NCBI GenBank assembly: GCA_002083555.1
Contig: MSXN01000018.1
Coordinates: 1 to 64,000, forward strand
Direction: 5' to 3'
Length of the DNA stretch: 64,000 bases
From: Nitrospira sp. ST-bin5
Lineage (GTDB): Bacteria; Nitrospirota; Nitrospiria; Nitrospirales; Nitrospiraceae
Position numbers and translations under genes: made by a program. Below are positions 8,302 through 17,023 of the stretch, piece after piece; the stretch's first letter is position 1, and every line of letters starts with the position of its first letter. The notes beneath the pieces were generated by a model. It searched no databases. It was not told the DNA's origin and saw nothing but the letters and a program-made list of their open reading frames with translations.

Positions 8302-8772
8302 TTAGGGAGCGAGAACGCCGGAGAGGTCGCCTTTTTCTACGAGCACCCCGCTATTCTCGAAGGGGAGCCGGCCCTCTTTCAGATACAGCACGCCGCTGAT
8401 CTCGTATCTCAGGGCCTGGACTTTTCGTAACCCGAGAACCTGTCGCACGACATCCAGGGTAGACGTCGTTGTTTCAATCGTCACGACGCTCTCGCTCAAA
8501 CGCGGGACAGTGAATGCCTGGTTCCCGAGACCGCGGGCCAATCGTTTTCCATTCAAATCCAATCGGATGTCCATGCCGGTCACCTGTAGCTCGTAGTCGT
8601 TCGGGTTCCGGACGCGCAGATCGATTTTGAGCCGCTGCTCGAACGGCGTGCTATCCAGAGGGGTGATATTGCTGACCAGCACGTCCGGTATTTCCCCCTT
8701 CGCGAACCAGGAGGCGCAACCGGACAGCGCGGTGAGGGTCGCAACGAAGAGCAGAAGCTTCGAGAAATGCAT
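8302..8772 (-). CDS. LEA type 2 (LEA14-like) lipoprotein
   Basis: 156 residues. Signal with lipobox LSGC (Cys near residue 19). The remainder matches the LEA14/WHy fold: NITPLDSTPFEQRLKIDLRVRNPNDYELQVTGMDIRLDLNGKRLARG, where NPN is the hallmark, followed by a second strand pair. LEA14-like domains are desiccation and stress-related beta-sandwiches; the bacterial lipoprotein versions are periplasmic with unknown partner. It faces the LOG gene convergently, with an eight-base gap. Confidence 0.8.
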   Translation of the reverse strand: MHFSKLLLFVATLTALSGCASWFAKGEIPDVLVSNITPLDSTPFEQRLKIDLRVRNPNDYELQVTGMDIRLDLNGKRLARGLGNQAFTVPRLSESVVTIETTTSTLDVVRQVLGLRKVQALRYEISGVLYLKEGRLPFENSGVLVEKGDLSGVLAP

Positions 8773-8871
8773 GAGAATATCATACCCGAAAATCCATCGG
8801 AAGCCGAGCGCCGTAATAGACTGTAAGAGTTTCGCGTCAGCCCCGACTGACCACAGAGGAGGGTCTTCGCA

Positions 8872-9495
8872 ATGACAAGACGGAATTTCGGACAGGCAGC
8901 ATTGGCAGGGATGGTCCTAGTGATGGGGCTGGGCCTTAGTTTGATCCAACCGGACCGCTCGGCCGCGACCGCTCCGGCCAAGGCCTATTTTGCCGGCGGG
9001 TGCTTCTGGTGCATGGAGGAAGCTTTTGAGAAAGTCGACGGTGTCCTCTCGGCGGTGTCCGGCTACATGGACGGAACCCTGGCCAATCCGACCTATGAGC
9101 AAGTGTCAGCCGGCGGGACCGGGCACGCGGAGTCGGTTGAGGTGACCTATGATCCGGCCAAAGTGAGTTACGAGAAGCTCTTGGATGCGTTCTGGCGCAA
9201 TGTGGATCCGCTGACACCGAACGCGCAATTCTGTGACCATGGCAATCAGTATCGGGCCGCGATATTTCCCTCGACTCCCGAAGAGCAGAAATTGGCTGAG
9301 GCCTCGAGAAAGCGGCTTGAAGAGTCGAAAAAATTTCACAGTCCGATCGTGACGCAGATCGTGGCGGCCACGGCGTTTTACCCGGCCGAAGAGTATCACC
9401 AGGATTTCTATAAAAAGAATCCGGTGCGCTACAAGTTCTATAAATTCAATTGCGGCCGGACCCAACGGCTGGAAGAGGTTTGGGGGAAGCCCTAG
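8872..9495 (+). CDS. msrA: Peptide methionine-S-sulfoxide reductase, exported
   Basis: 207 residues. MsrA reduces Met-S-sulfoxide in oxidised proteins. The active-site motif GCFWCMEEAF (catalytic Cys near residue 44) and ISGY-type loop VSGYMDG are present, as is the C-terminal region DFYKKNPVRYKFYKFNCG, whose Cys could be the resolving residue. The N-terminus TRRNFGQAALAG followed by a hydrophobic segment looks like a twin-arginine signal, so it probably works in the periplasm with an external thiol reductant. The ATG has AGGAGGG eight bases upstream. Start of the next gene follows the stop directly. Confidence 0.92.
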   Translation: MTRRNFGQAALAGMVLVMGLGLSLIQPDRSAATAPAKAYFAGGCFWCMEEAFEKVDGVLSAVSGYMDGTLANPTYEQVSAGGTGHAESVEVTYDPAKVSYEKLLDAFWRNVDPLTPNAQFCDHGNQYRAAIFPSTPEEQKLAEASRKRLEESKKFHSPIVTQIVAATAFYPAEEYHQDFYKKNPVRYKFYKFNCGRTQRLEEVWGKP

Positions 9496-9498
9496 GTG

Positions 9499-9939
9499 AT
9501 GCCTGTACGTCAGCCCGATACGCTCGAACGACTGATCAAGGGAATTGTGGTGTTGAACGGACTCCATGCCGTCGATCATGTCCTGCGCGGTGATTTCCAT
9601 TGGCCAATCGATGACCAGTCGATCGGCTTCATCGTCGTGATCGCCTCGATCTATCTCGTGTTAGGGCTGGGATTGATCGGTTACCGACGAGGAACAGTAG
9701 GTCCGAGATTCTGGGCCGGTATCGGGTTGGGTGGATTGGCCTTTGGCTGGCTCTCGCATTTCAGTCCTTTCACGGACCAGCCTGTAGCCGTCATTTTTCA
9801 TGCCTATCACGCTCCTGTGATGGGCGGGATTGCCGTGGCACTTCTCATACTATTGATGCTCGTGGTGCTCGTGGCGACCGTCCAGGCCTTTGTCTATTGG
9901 GGCATGGCCAAGAGTGACGGGGCAAAAGTCCTGCCGTAG
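9499..9939 (+). CDS. Small four-helix membrane protein, hypothetical
   Basis: About 146 residues with four predicted membrane segments (IVVLNGLHAVDHV, IGFIVVIASIYLVLGLGLIGY, FWAGIGLGGLAFGWLSHF, GIAVALLILLMLVVLVATVQAF). His residues in HAVDH and YHAPVM lie near membrane boundaries. Not recognised. It follows msrA with no gap (GTG at 9496 directly after the stop, ATG at 9499), so it is in the same transcript and may support msrA, but that is only context. Confidence 0.65.
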   Translation: MPVRQPDTLERLIKGIVVLNGLHAVDHVLRGDFHWPIDDQSIGFIVVIASIYLVLGLGLIGYRRGTVGPRFWAGIGLGGLAFGWLSHFSPFTDQPVAVIFHAYHAPVMGGIAVALLILLMLVVLVATVQAFVYWGMAKSDGAKVLP

Positions 9940-10096
9940 TTCTCTTGCCGAGAAATGGTCACGATTGTTCGATCTGCGCATCTTCGTTGCAGGATCGATT
10001 GAGATAAAGCCTGAATGTCTTCAGTGAGTTGTGAATCGATCTGGACGGCACGGCTCTTGAGGAGATACTTCGGTAACCAGGGTCCACCCCTGCTGA

Positions 10097-10708
10097 ATGG
10101 GTCGGCCAGGTTACTGCGTGACTACTCCAATCTCCATACAGCGGTTTCGCCCCTCCGTTGGGTTTCTGCGCAACGCGGGGATTATTGTGTTGGCCATGGC
10201 GATGGTCGGAGCGATCCCTGTTCCTACAAAGTCGGATTTCGACGGGCGCCCGCGATATGACACACAGGAAATCCGACGGGCGATCGCGTTCTACGCGAAA
10301 CGGTACCGACTTGATCCGGCGCTCTTGCGTGCGGTCATTAAGACGGAGTCTGATTTTCGTCCGGACGCGGTCTCTCGGAAGGGAGCGGTCGGGCTCATGC
10401 AATTGACTCCTGAGACCGCTGCCACATTACGCGTGGGAGACCTCCACGATCCCATTCAGAACATCGGTGGTGGCGCGAAACAGCTGCGGCATCTGCTGAA
10501 TCTCTACGACGGGAATCTTTCGCTGACGCTGGCCGCCTACAATGCCGGGGTACATCGGGTAAAGGGCGGCCGGATTCCACGTATTCGCGAAACCCGGCAC
10601 TATGTGCGCAAAGTGCTCAAGAACTACGAAAGGTATCGATCCAGAAGTCCACAAGCGACTCCGCCGGATCATTCAGCCAAGTCTTCTCCACCGCCCTCTG
10701 CATTGTAG
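10097..10708 (+). CDS. Lytic murein transglycosylase (SLT domain)
   Basis: 203 residues. The SLT/goose-lysozyme-type domain (about residues 58-180) has the catalytic Glu84 in IKTESDFRPDAVSRKGAVGLMQLTPETA and the later AYNAGVHRV and TRHYVRKVLKNYERY motifs. These enzymes cleave the MurNAc-GlcNAc bond of peptidoglycan with formation of 1,6-anhydroMurNAc. A hydrophobic segment at residues 25-42 (GIIVLAMAMVGAIPVP) is a signal anchor. The true start is uncertain: ATG 10097 or a GTG seven codons later; neither has a strong ribosome site. Confidence 0.85.
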   Translation: MGRPGYCVTTPISIQRFRPSVGFLRNAGIIVLAMAMVGAIPVPTKSDFDGRPRYDTQEIRRAIAFYAKRYRLDPALLRAVIKTESDFRPDAVSRKGAVGLMQLTPETAATLRVGDLHDPIQNIGGGAKQLRHLLNLYDGNLSLTLAAYNAGVHRVKGGRIPRIRETRHYVRKVLKNYERYRSRSPQATPPDHSAKSSPPPSAL

Positions 10709-10813
10709 GAAACTGTTCGGAGATAGGGGAAAGGGAATGTGCGGTGCTCCAAGTGATTCCTTGTCAGAGATACCGATGAGAGTTGGCCCTCCCAGAGTGA
10801 TGTCAACGGGGCG

Positions 10814-11182
10814 TTATCGTGCTTTCATCACCAATGTCCGCAGCCGCTCCCGCTGGGCCATGGTAATGTCGATGAACTCCAGTCCGAACTCCTTGTGGTC
10901 GATCCAGCGAATGAGGGCCTGATTGATGCGCAGCGGCCATTGATGATCGGGCAGGAAAAGAGACAGTCGCAGAATCATTCCGATCTCGAGTGGAATCGAC
11001 GAACTCGCGCGACAGCCGCTCGCGGAAATGTCCAGTAGCGTGGCCTCACCCTCGAAGTCGTCTTCGCCGAAGAAGAACAGACGGCAGGAGAGCAGCATCC
11101 GCCTTCCTCGTCGATCCTTGTGGTGATCGCTTGCCGGGTCCGGGTGCGCAGGCGGTTGTGGCCGTAATTCCATAACCCTCAT
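10814..11182 (-). CDS. PilZ-domain c-di-GMP-binding protein
   Basis: 122 residues forming a single PilZ domain. PilZ binds cyclic di-GMP and passes the signal to motility, polysaccharide or other targets. The two nucleotide motifs are present: DRRGRRMLLSCR (RxxxR type, about residues 23-34) and DISASGCR (D/NxSxxG, about residues 50-57), plus the closing GLEFIDIT strand. It stands alone on the minus strand between a lytic transglycosylase and an aminotransferase. A second ATG at 11173 is possible. The 279 bases between this start and the next gene hold no gene that I can support. Confidence 0.8.
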   Translation of the reverse strand: MRVMELRPQPPAHPDPASDHHKDRRGRRMLLSCRLFFFGEDDFEGEATLLDISASGCRASSSIPLEIGMILRLSLFLPDHQWPLRINQALIRWIDHKEFGLEFIDITMAQRERLRTLVMKAR

Positions 11183-11461
11183 GTCCTCTCAGAAATTCCT
11201 CACGCCTTGACTGTACCGCGTGTTCTGTCTTTCTGCCTCCCCCAGATGGTGTAGTTCGGACGGGGGGCAACGCCTCGGGAAAGATCCTGACGTCATAGAG
11301 AATGTCTAACAGAGGCCCACACGAATGCAAGTACAAACGACTAAGAAGTAACTAGAGTCCCATCAAGGGTGGCGGTGTGGCGGGATCTCGACAAGCAGTT
11401 GACCTTCGCCGAGGTCTCTGCGAAAAAGATCGGATTGGAATGTGAGAGAGGAGGAGCAGTG

Positions 11462-12622
11462 ATGAAGCGAACAGGGAATCTCAGGATGGCGCAGCTCGGA
11501 CCTTCGGAAATCCGAGCCATGACTCAGGCCTGTGTGAACGCCAAGGGGGTGAACATGGCCCAAGGGGTCTGTGACACGCCCGTCCCTCTGCCGGTCTTGG
11601 AGGGTGCCAAGCGCGCCATGGATCAGGGATTCAATACCTATACTCGATTCGACGGTCTCGCTGAATTGCGGCAGGCGCTGGCCACGAAGCTGGCTCGCTA
11701 CAATGGCATTCAGGCCGATCCTGAACGCCATATCACGGTGAGTGCCGGGGCGACGGGCTCGTTTCATTGCGCGTGCGCCGCCCTGTTGAACCCCGGTGAT
11801 GAGGTCATTCTCTTCGAGCCCTACTACCAGTACCATGCGACGGCGCTGAAGTCGGTCGATACCGTTCCTGTGCCGGTGCGGATGCAACCACCTGATTGGA
11901 CTTTCTCGCTCGCCGAAGTGGAAAGGGCCGTCACGAACCACACCAGAGCGATTGTGGTCAATAGCCCCGGCAATCCCTCCGGGAAAGTCTTTTCGCGTGC
12001 AGAACTGGAAGGCATTGCCGAGATCGCGACGCGTCACGACTTGTTCGTATTCACCGACGAAATCTATGAGTACGTTTTGTATGACGGCCGACAACACGTG
12101 AGCCTCGCGACCTTGCCTGATATGGCCGAACGGACGATCACGATCGGAGGCTACTCCAAGACATTCAGTATTACCGGGTGGCGCATTGGCTACAGCGTAG
12201 CGGCGGAGCGATGGGCGCAGCTCATCGGGGCGATGAATGATCTGTTGTATGTCTGCGCGCCTGCGCCGTTGCAAATGGGTGTGGCGGCCGGCATCAACGA
12301 GCTGCCGGATTCCTTCTACCAGGAGATGGCTCGGGAGTTTCAACGCAAGCGGGATCGGTTTTGCGAGGCGCTCTCGCGGGCGGGGCTCACGCCGTCTGTT
12401 CCCCAGGGCGCGTATTATGTGCTGGCGGATGCGAGCCGGCTTCCAGGGAGCACTGGCAAGGGGCGCGCGATGGCGTTATTGGAAATGGCTGGCGTGGCCG
12501 CCGTTCCAGGGGAAGCCTTCTTCTCGGGTCCGGAAGGCGCGCGGTTTGTGCGTTTCAGCTATGCGAAAACCGAGTCTGATTTTGACGAGGCATGCCGACG
12601 GGTGGGGAGGCTCCATCTGTAA
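11462..12622 (+). CDS. PLP-dependent class I/II aminotransferase
   Basis: 386 residues, normal for fold-type I aminotransferases of the AspC/KAT family. The PLP lysine is K233 in GGYSKTFSITGWRIGY; VNSPGNPSGKVFSRAEL and FTDEIYEYVLYDG provide the Asn and Asp/Tyr that hold the cofactor, and the C-terminal RFVRFSYAKTE supplies the Arg for the substrate carboxylate. Substrate cannot be fixed; the N-terminus (GVNMAQGVCDTPVP) resembles kynurenine/glutamine-type or methionine aminotransferases. The ATG at 11462 has GGAGGAG upstream; an earlier in-frame start at 11369 adds an unconserved head. Confidence 0.88.
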   Translation: MKRTGNLRMAQLGPSEIRAMTQACVNAKGVNMAQGVCDTPVPLPVLEGAKRAMDQGFNTYTRFDGLAELRQALATKLARYNGIQADPERHITVSAGATGSFHCACAALLNPGDEVILFEPYYQYHATALKSVDTVPVPVRMQPPDWTFSLAEVERAVTNHTRAIVVNSPGNPSGKVFSRAELEGIAEIATRHDLFVFTDEIYEYVLYDGRQHVSLATLPDMAERTITIGGYSKTFSITGWRIGYSVAAERWAQLIGAMNDLLYVCAPAPLQMGVAAGINELPDSFYQEMAREFQRKRDRFCEALSRAGLTPSVPQGAYYVLADASRLPGSTGKGRAMALLEMAGVAAVPGEAFFSGPEGARFVRFSYAKTESDFDEACRRVGRLHL

Positions 12623-12710
12623 GGTTGACAGGTTCTGATTTTCTTGAAGCGCTTGTCCCTCGCGCCTCTGCATGGTAGATAGGGTGAAAGATCGGGGAGT
12701 CTGTTTGTTT

Positions 12711-13181
12711 ATGCGTCTTGTCGAATCTCGGGTGTCCGCGCTGGTCGTGGCGATACTGCTGCTGACAGCGTGCAGTCATCCGCAAGCCTCACACCTTATT
12801 GCGGGTTCATCGCCCGCTGAATCGCTCACTCATGATTCGAGCGATCGCCGTGTGCTTGCCGGCGAATGGGACTATGAAGAGCTGGCGGTGGTGTTGCTCA
12901 CTCTCGATGAGACGGGCAACGGGACCTACGGGTGGAAGAAGGGGCAGCTTCGAACCGTCGCTCTCAGTGGCTTGCATTGGGAGGGAACCTGGTTGCAGGA
13001 AGAGAATGATCGAGAAGGTAACTTTGTCGTGGAATTGAGTCCGGATCTTTCCGAAGGTGATGGCCGCTGGTGGTATACACGCATCGGCGACGATCGGGCT
13101 CCGACGGCGAAAGGGGGGACCTTCCACCTCTCGCGGAGGACTTCCAGTTTAGCTGCTAGCGATACGCCGCCCGCTCCTTAA
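12711..13181 (+). CDS. Hypothetical lipoprotein
   Basis: About 156 residues. The signal has lipobox LLTAC (Cys near residue 21). The mature domain has alternating beta strands (GEWDYEELAVVLLTLDETGNGTYGWKKG, LHWEGTWLQEENDREGNFVVELSP, RWWYTRIGDDRA) resembling a small lipocalin/avidin-like barrel, with the GTWxxxxxxGxFVVE pattern. Not assigned to a family. Convergent with the following dehydrogenase, overlapping its end by four bases. Confidence 0.65.
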   Translation: MRLVESRVSALVVAILLLTACSHPQASHLIAGSSPAESLTHDSSDRRVLAGEWDYEELAVVLLTLDETGNGTYGWKKGQLRTVALSGLHWEGTWLQEENDREGNFVVELSPDLSEGDGRWWYTRIGDDRAPTAKGGTFHLSRRTSSLAASDTPPAP

Positions 13182-14041
13182 TCTCTCGGGTTAATCGATT
13201 CAAACAGAGCCGAATAGTCCTCATCCCGGTGTCCCTCATGGATGGCTTGCTCAAGGAGGGCGCGCACACCGGCGAGGCCGGCTACGTTCAGTCCTTGAAG
13301 CCGCGCCTCCTCGGCAAACAGGTTTACATCTTTGAGCAGATGACTGGTGGGGAAGTTCGGCTTGTCGTACTGGCGGGTCAGCAGTCGGGGAAGCTTTTTT
13401 TCGAAGGCCGGGGCAAACAGCGCGCTTGATTTGAGGATGGCCATGAACTGGTCGACGGAGATTCCGGCTCGTTGGATAAGCCCCAGGCTTAGGGCGAAGG
13501 CGGACAACTCCGCGGCGATCAAATGATTCAGCGCCAGTTTGAGCGCGGCCGCTTGCCCGACGGGCCCGATGAGGGATGGGGCCGGCGTCAATGATGAGAA
13601 TACCGGCTCCCAGCGACGGAGCTGGTCAGCTGTGCCCCCGCCCATCACGATTAAGGTGCCGGCCTTGGCCTCAGCGAGGCTGCCTAGGACAGGCGCTTCG
13701 AAATAGTCTCCTCCGCCATCGGACACCGAGCGTTGGAGTGCACGGCTTTCATCCGGGCTGATGGTGCCCATCTGAATAATGGTTCGACCACGGAGATCCA
13801 CCGGCACAGTGGAGGGGAACAGGACCGAGCGAATCGCGGCGGCATCGGTAAGAAAGAGAAGGGCGCAGTCTGTGGTGGCCACAGCGTCATCAGCTGTTGC
13901 AGCCACTGTGATGCCGTACGCGCGGAGGGGATCGGTCTTAGAAACCGTGCGATTGTAGACCGAGACGGCATGCCCCGAGTTGTGCAGCCGTTCTGCAACG
14001 GCTCGTCCGAGTAAGCCAATCCCTACAATTGCTACGCGCAT
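13178..14041 (-). CDS. 3-hydroxyisobutyrate dehydrogenase-family NAD(P)-dependent oxidoreductase
   Basis: 287 residues. Beta-hydroxyacid dehydrogenases of this family oxidise small 3-hydroxy acids or reduce glyoxylate/succinic semialdehyde. N-terminal Rossmann motif GIGLLGRAVAERL (GxGxxG, residues 7-12), RT after the second strand (residues 31-32) favouring NADP, substrate block EAPVLGSLAEAKAGTL, and catalytic K168 in GQAAALKLALNHL with N172. The first substrate-binding motif DAPVSGG is modified to EAPVLGS, as in plant glyoxylate reductases. Adjacent to the phosphatase on the same strand (22-base gap). Confidence 0.85.
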   Translation of the reverse strand: MRVAIVGIGLLGRAVAERLHNSGHAVSVYNRTVSKTDPLRAYGITVAATADDAVATTDCALLFLTDAAAIRSVLFPSTVPVDLRGRTIIQMGTISPDESRALQRSVSDGGGDYFEAPVLGSLAEAKAGTLIVMGGGTADQLRRWEPVFSSLTPAPSLIGPVGQAAALKLALNHLIAAELSAFALSLGLIQRAGISVDQFMAILKSSALFAPAFEKKLPRLLTRQYDKPNFPTSHLLKDVNLFAEEARLQGLNVAGLAGVRALLEQAIHEGHRDEDYSALFESINPRD

Positions 14042-14062
14042 GAGACCGTCGCCTTTCCTCTG

Positions 14063-14857
14063 TCAGCGGGCTGATCTCGGGAGTTGTCGTACCTGGGCGG
14101 TGAGGTGATCGGGAAATCCCTGCACGGTTGCGATGAATCCCCCAAAACGGGGAAGCGGTTGGTTGTATCGGAGTGGCTGTCCCGCGCCATCGTGCGCTGA
14201 TCCGCCGGCTTCTTCGAGCAAGAGCGTTCCGGCCGCCACATCCCACTCATTTTCCGGCTCGAAGGTGATGACGCCGTGAATCGTCCCACGGGCTGTCTGC
14301 GCCAACGCCCATGCGATGGAGCGCATCGGGCGACTCGTCATGTGCGACTCGATCGATTTGAAGCGTCCGGCATGGAGTTCCCACGGACTGAGCGCGATCG
14401 TCGGCAGTTGGCCGTCCTCCGACTCGTGGCGTGGGGCCGGTGCGCCATTCAGATGGAGGCCCTGGCCGCGGATCGCGGTATAGAGCTCGTTGGTCGACGG
14501 ATTAAAGATCGCCGCCAGCACCGGCTGCGTGCCTTCCAGCAGCGCCACGGAGATGCAATATTCCGGTTCGTGCCGGATGAAGGCTTTGGTTCCGTCGATG
14601 GGATCGATGACCCAGACGCGTGGTTTGGTCAGCCGGGCGTCGGTATCGGGGGTTTCTTCAGACAGCCATCCGTCGTGCGGAAATTGTCCGAGCAGACGAT
14701 CCATGAGAATGACATTGACGGCATGGTCGGCCGAGGTAACCGGAGAATCATCCGGTTTGGTATAGATCTGAAATCCATCCGTGGCTAGTCGCAAGGCTTC
14801 GGCGCCGGCTTCGCGGATCGCGGTGGTGAGGACATGATATTCCTGTTCCCAAGACAT
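14063..14857 (-). CDS. Inositol monophosphatase-family phosphatase, CysQ-like 3'(2'),5'-bisphosphate nucleotidase
   Basis: 264 residues. The metal-binding signatures of the family are SEE (residues 66-68), DPIDGTKAF (D85, D88) and the later EWDVAAG. CysQ hydrolyses PAP from sulfate assimilation; the TDARL-TKPRVWVIDPIDGTKAFIRHEPEY block resembles CysQ more than SuhB. The ATG at 14857 (MSWEQEY) is used because the longer frame to 15040 runs into the corA leader. It is divergent from corA by 91 bases. Confidence 0.8.
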   Translation of the reverse strand: MSWEQEYHVLTTAIREAGAEALRLATDGFQIYTKPDDSPVTSADHAVNVILMDRLLGQFPHDGWLSEETPDTDARLTKPRVWVIDPIDGTKAFIRHEPEYCISVALLEGTQPVLAAIFNPSTNELYTAIRGQGLHLNGAPAPRHESEDGQLPTIALSPWELHAGRFKSIESHMTSRPMRSIAWALAQTARGTIHGVITFEPENEWDVAAGTLLLEEAGGSAHDGAGQPLRYNQPLPRFGGFIATVQGFPDHLTAQVRQLPRSAR

Positions 14858-14948
14858 AGTGCAGGGTAGCAAGGTCGCGCTGAGATTGAAAGCCGGCTCT
14901 TTCGATCGCTTGACCTCCCGAGAGAATCTGCGTACAAGCAGAGCACGT

Positions 14949-16004
14949 ATGAAACTTGTCCAAAAGCGCTCGAAGAAAACCGGGTTGCCGCCGGGGACGC
15001 TGGTCCATATCGGTGAGAAAAAAGCCGACACGGTGACCATGACCGTCTTCGACTATGCCGGTGCGCGCTGCGATGAGCGGACGGTGACTAACCCGGAAGA
15101 GTTGCAGCCGCCCGCGGATGAGTCCGTCACCTGGGTGGATATCGGCGGGGTCCACAAGCTCGACTTGCTCGAAGCCTTCGGAAAACAGTTCTCACTCCAT
15201 CCCCTCCTGCTTGAAGATATTGCCAATACCGATCAGCGGCCGAAGCTCGATGACTATGAGTCCTACCTGTTTCTGGTCATGAAGGTATTATCCGTCACGG
15301 AGACGCACGATTTGCTGGTCGAGCAGGTCAGTTTCGTCATCGGGCGGAATTTCGTCTTATCATTTCAGGAGAACGGCACCGACGTCTTCAAGCCGGTGCG
15401 GGAACGGTTGCGCGGTGGCAAGGGCCGTCTGCGGCAGAGTGGCGCCGACTATCTGCTATATGCCTTGGTGGACGCGATTGTGGATCAGTACTTTCTGGTC
15501 ATTGAATCTCTCGGTGAGAAAATTGAATTATTACAAGAGAAAGTGGTGGCTGATCCGAAGCCGGACACGCTGAGAGAGGTTCACGCCCTCAAACGACAAC
15601 TGCTTTTCCTTCGTCGGGCGGTGTGGCCGCTGCGGGAAGCGACGAATGGCCTCTCCCGTTCCGATTGCCCCTTCCTGCATGAACCGACCAAGGTCTTCTT
15701 CAGGGATGTGTACGATCACGTCGTGCAGATCGTCGATACCATCGAAACGCTCCGCGAAATGGTCTCGGCCAGCCTCGATATTTACTTGTCCAGCGTCAGC
15801 TACCGCCTCAATACGGTCATGCGAGTCTTGACGGTCATCACGACGATTTTCATGCCGTTGAGCTTTATCGCGAGCATTTATGGCATGAACTTCGAACACA
15901 TGCCGGAACTGAAGTCGGAGTGGGGCTATCCGGCAGTGTTAGCGGCGATGGGGCTGATTGCGGCAGGGATGCTCATTGCTTTCCGGCAACGACGGTGGCT
16001 CTAG
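14949..16004 (+). CDS. corA: CorA-type magnesium/cobalt transporter
   Basis: 351 residues. CorA is a homopentameric Mg2+ channel of the inner membrane. A long cytoplasmic N-terminal domain (DSVTWVDIGG, HPLLLEDIANTDQRPKLDDYESYLFLVMKVL) and a coiled stalk helix lead to two C-terminal membrane segments; the selectivity motif YGMNFEHMPE follows TM1, and the protein ends with basic RQRRWL. The ATG at 14949 is preferred to 14859, which would overlap the divergent phosphatase leader. Convergent with the next small gene. Confidence 0.92.
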   Translation: MKLVQKRSKKTGLPPGTLVHIGEKKADTVTMTVFDYAGARCDERTVTNPEELQPPADESVTWVDIGGVHKLDLLEAFGKQFSLHPLLLEDIANTDQRPKLDDYESYLFLVMKVLSVTETHDLLVEQVSFVIGRNFVLSFQENGTDVFKPVRERLRGGKGRLRQSGADYLLYALVDAIVDQYFLVIESLGEKIELLQEKVVADPKPDTLREVHALKRQLLFLRRAVWPLREATNGLSRSDCPFLHEPTKVFFRDVYDHVVQIVDTIETLREMVSASLDIYLSSVSYRLNTVMRVLTVITTIFMPLSFIASIYGMNFEHMPELKSEWGYPAVLAAMGLIAAGMLIAFRQRRWL

Positions 16005-16018
16005 CAGGCCATTCCGGC

Positions 16019-16375
16019 CTATTCCTGGATTTCGACCCGATCCACAAAATAGTCGGTTTCTCCGAAGCAGGTCGTGGGGAGGTAGCGGTATTCCTTGTAG
16101 TGCAGGATCACCCGCTTACCCAGGACTTTATCGAGCTCGGCGGCGACCCGTTCGTCTCGGACGGTGAAGCTCCAAAGTACCGGAGCGACGCCCGGCACCG
16201 TCGTCATGGCCAGCTCGCCCTCATACGTTTTGCAGACCCATCCCTTTTGAGAGAACTTCTGGATATAACCCGCTCGACTCCCGTCGGAGTAACTCAGGTT
16301 GAAGGCGATGAGGAGATAGGCTGCACCGAGAAAGAGGACGATGGTCAGCAGGAATGTGGGACGCAAGAACTTCAT
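16019..16375 (-). CDS. Conserved hypothetical single-pass exported protein
   Basis: 118 residues. A signal anchor (FLRPTFLLTIVLFLGAAYLLIAFNLSY) precedes a domain with KGWVCKTYEGELAM, FSVRDERVAAEL-like FTVRDERVAAELDKVLGKRVILHYKEYRYLPTTCFGETDYFVDRVE. This small family occurs in several phyla and is often mislabelled as 6-phosphogluconate dehydrogenase; nothing catalytic is seen. Two Cys (in WVCKT and TTCFGE) might pair. The ribosome site GAGG is eight bases before the ATG. It lies 16 bases after leuD, on the same strand. Confidence 0.7.
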   Translation of the reverse strand: MKFLRPTFLLTIVLFLGAAYLLIAFNLSYSDGSRAGYIQKFSQKGWVCKTYEGELAMTTVPGVAPVLWSFTVRDERVAAELDKVLGKRVILHYKEYRYLPTTCFGETDYFVDRVEIQE

Positions 16376-16391
16376 GGGCTAGGTCCTCAGT

Positions 16392-17015
16392 TCATGACGG
16401 AATATCGGTGAACAGCCATGGAGCCTCGGCTTTCCGCTTTTGTTCGTAGGCGGAAATGGCGGACTCGTGTTGCAGCGTCAAGCCGATCGAGTCGAGCCCG
16501 CGATACAAACAATCTTTGCGGAACGGATCAATCGTGAATGTGCAGATCTGGCCGCCTGGCGTGGTGACGGTTTGTTTGCCGAGATCCACCGTCAGCTGGT
16601 AGCCCGGCGTGGCCAGCACTTCGTGCATCATCGCCAGGACCTCGTCGGCTGTGAGGACTACGGGCAGGATGCCGTTCTGAAAACAGTTGTTGTAGAAGAT
16701 GTCCGCGAAGCTCGGTGCGATCACGCAGCGGAATCCCTGATCGAGCAGGGCCCAGGGGGCATGTTCACGGGACGAGCCGCAACCGAAGTTGTCGCGGGTC
16801 AACAAAATCGTGGCGCCTTGGTAGCGGGCTTGATTCAGGAAGAACTGTGGGTCCGGCGACCCGTCTTTCTGTTTCTTCCAGTCGAAGAACAATCCCTCGC
16901 GCAGTCCCGTGCGCTTGATCGTCTTCAAGTATTGTTTCGGAATGATCTGGTCCGTATCGACGTTGACCCGATCCAAGGGGGCGACTAAGCCGGTGAGCGT
17001 GGTAAATGCTTGCAT
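16392..17015 (-). CDS. leuD: 3-isopropylmalate dehydratase small subunit
   Basis: 207 residues, standard for LeuD. With LeuC it isomerises 2- to 3-isopropylmalate in leucine synthesis. Signature regions VNVDTDQIIPKQYLKTIKRTGL, FGCGSSREHAPWALLDQGFRCVIAPSFADIFYNNCFQNGILPV are intact. The start at 17015 (MQAFTTLTG) is chosen over a longer frame reaching into leuC. It starts eight bases after leuC ends, so the two are one operon. Confidence 0.95.
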   Translation of the reverse strand: MQAFTTLTGLVAPLDRVNVDTDQIIPKQYLKTIKRTGLREGLFFDWKKQKDGSPDPQFFLNQARYQGATILLTRDNFGCGSSREHAPWALLDQGFRCVIAPSFADIFYNNCFQNGILPVVLTADEVLAMMHEVLATPGYQLTVDLGKQTVTTPGGQICTFTIDPFRKDCLYRGLDSIGLTLQHESAISAYEQKRKAEAPWLFTDIPS

Positions 17016-17023
17016 GGCGTCTT

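Noticed and set aside
8302..8981. Second minus-strand frame overlapping the LEA14 gene (8580-8981)
   Set aside because: Out of frame with the LEA domain and runs through the msrA start; no family resemblance.
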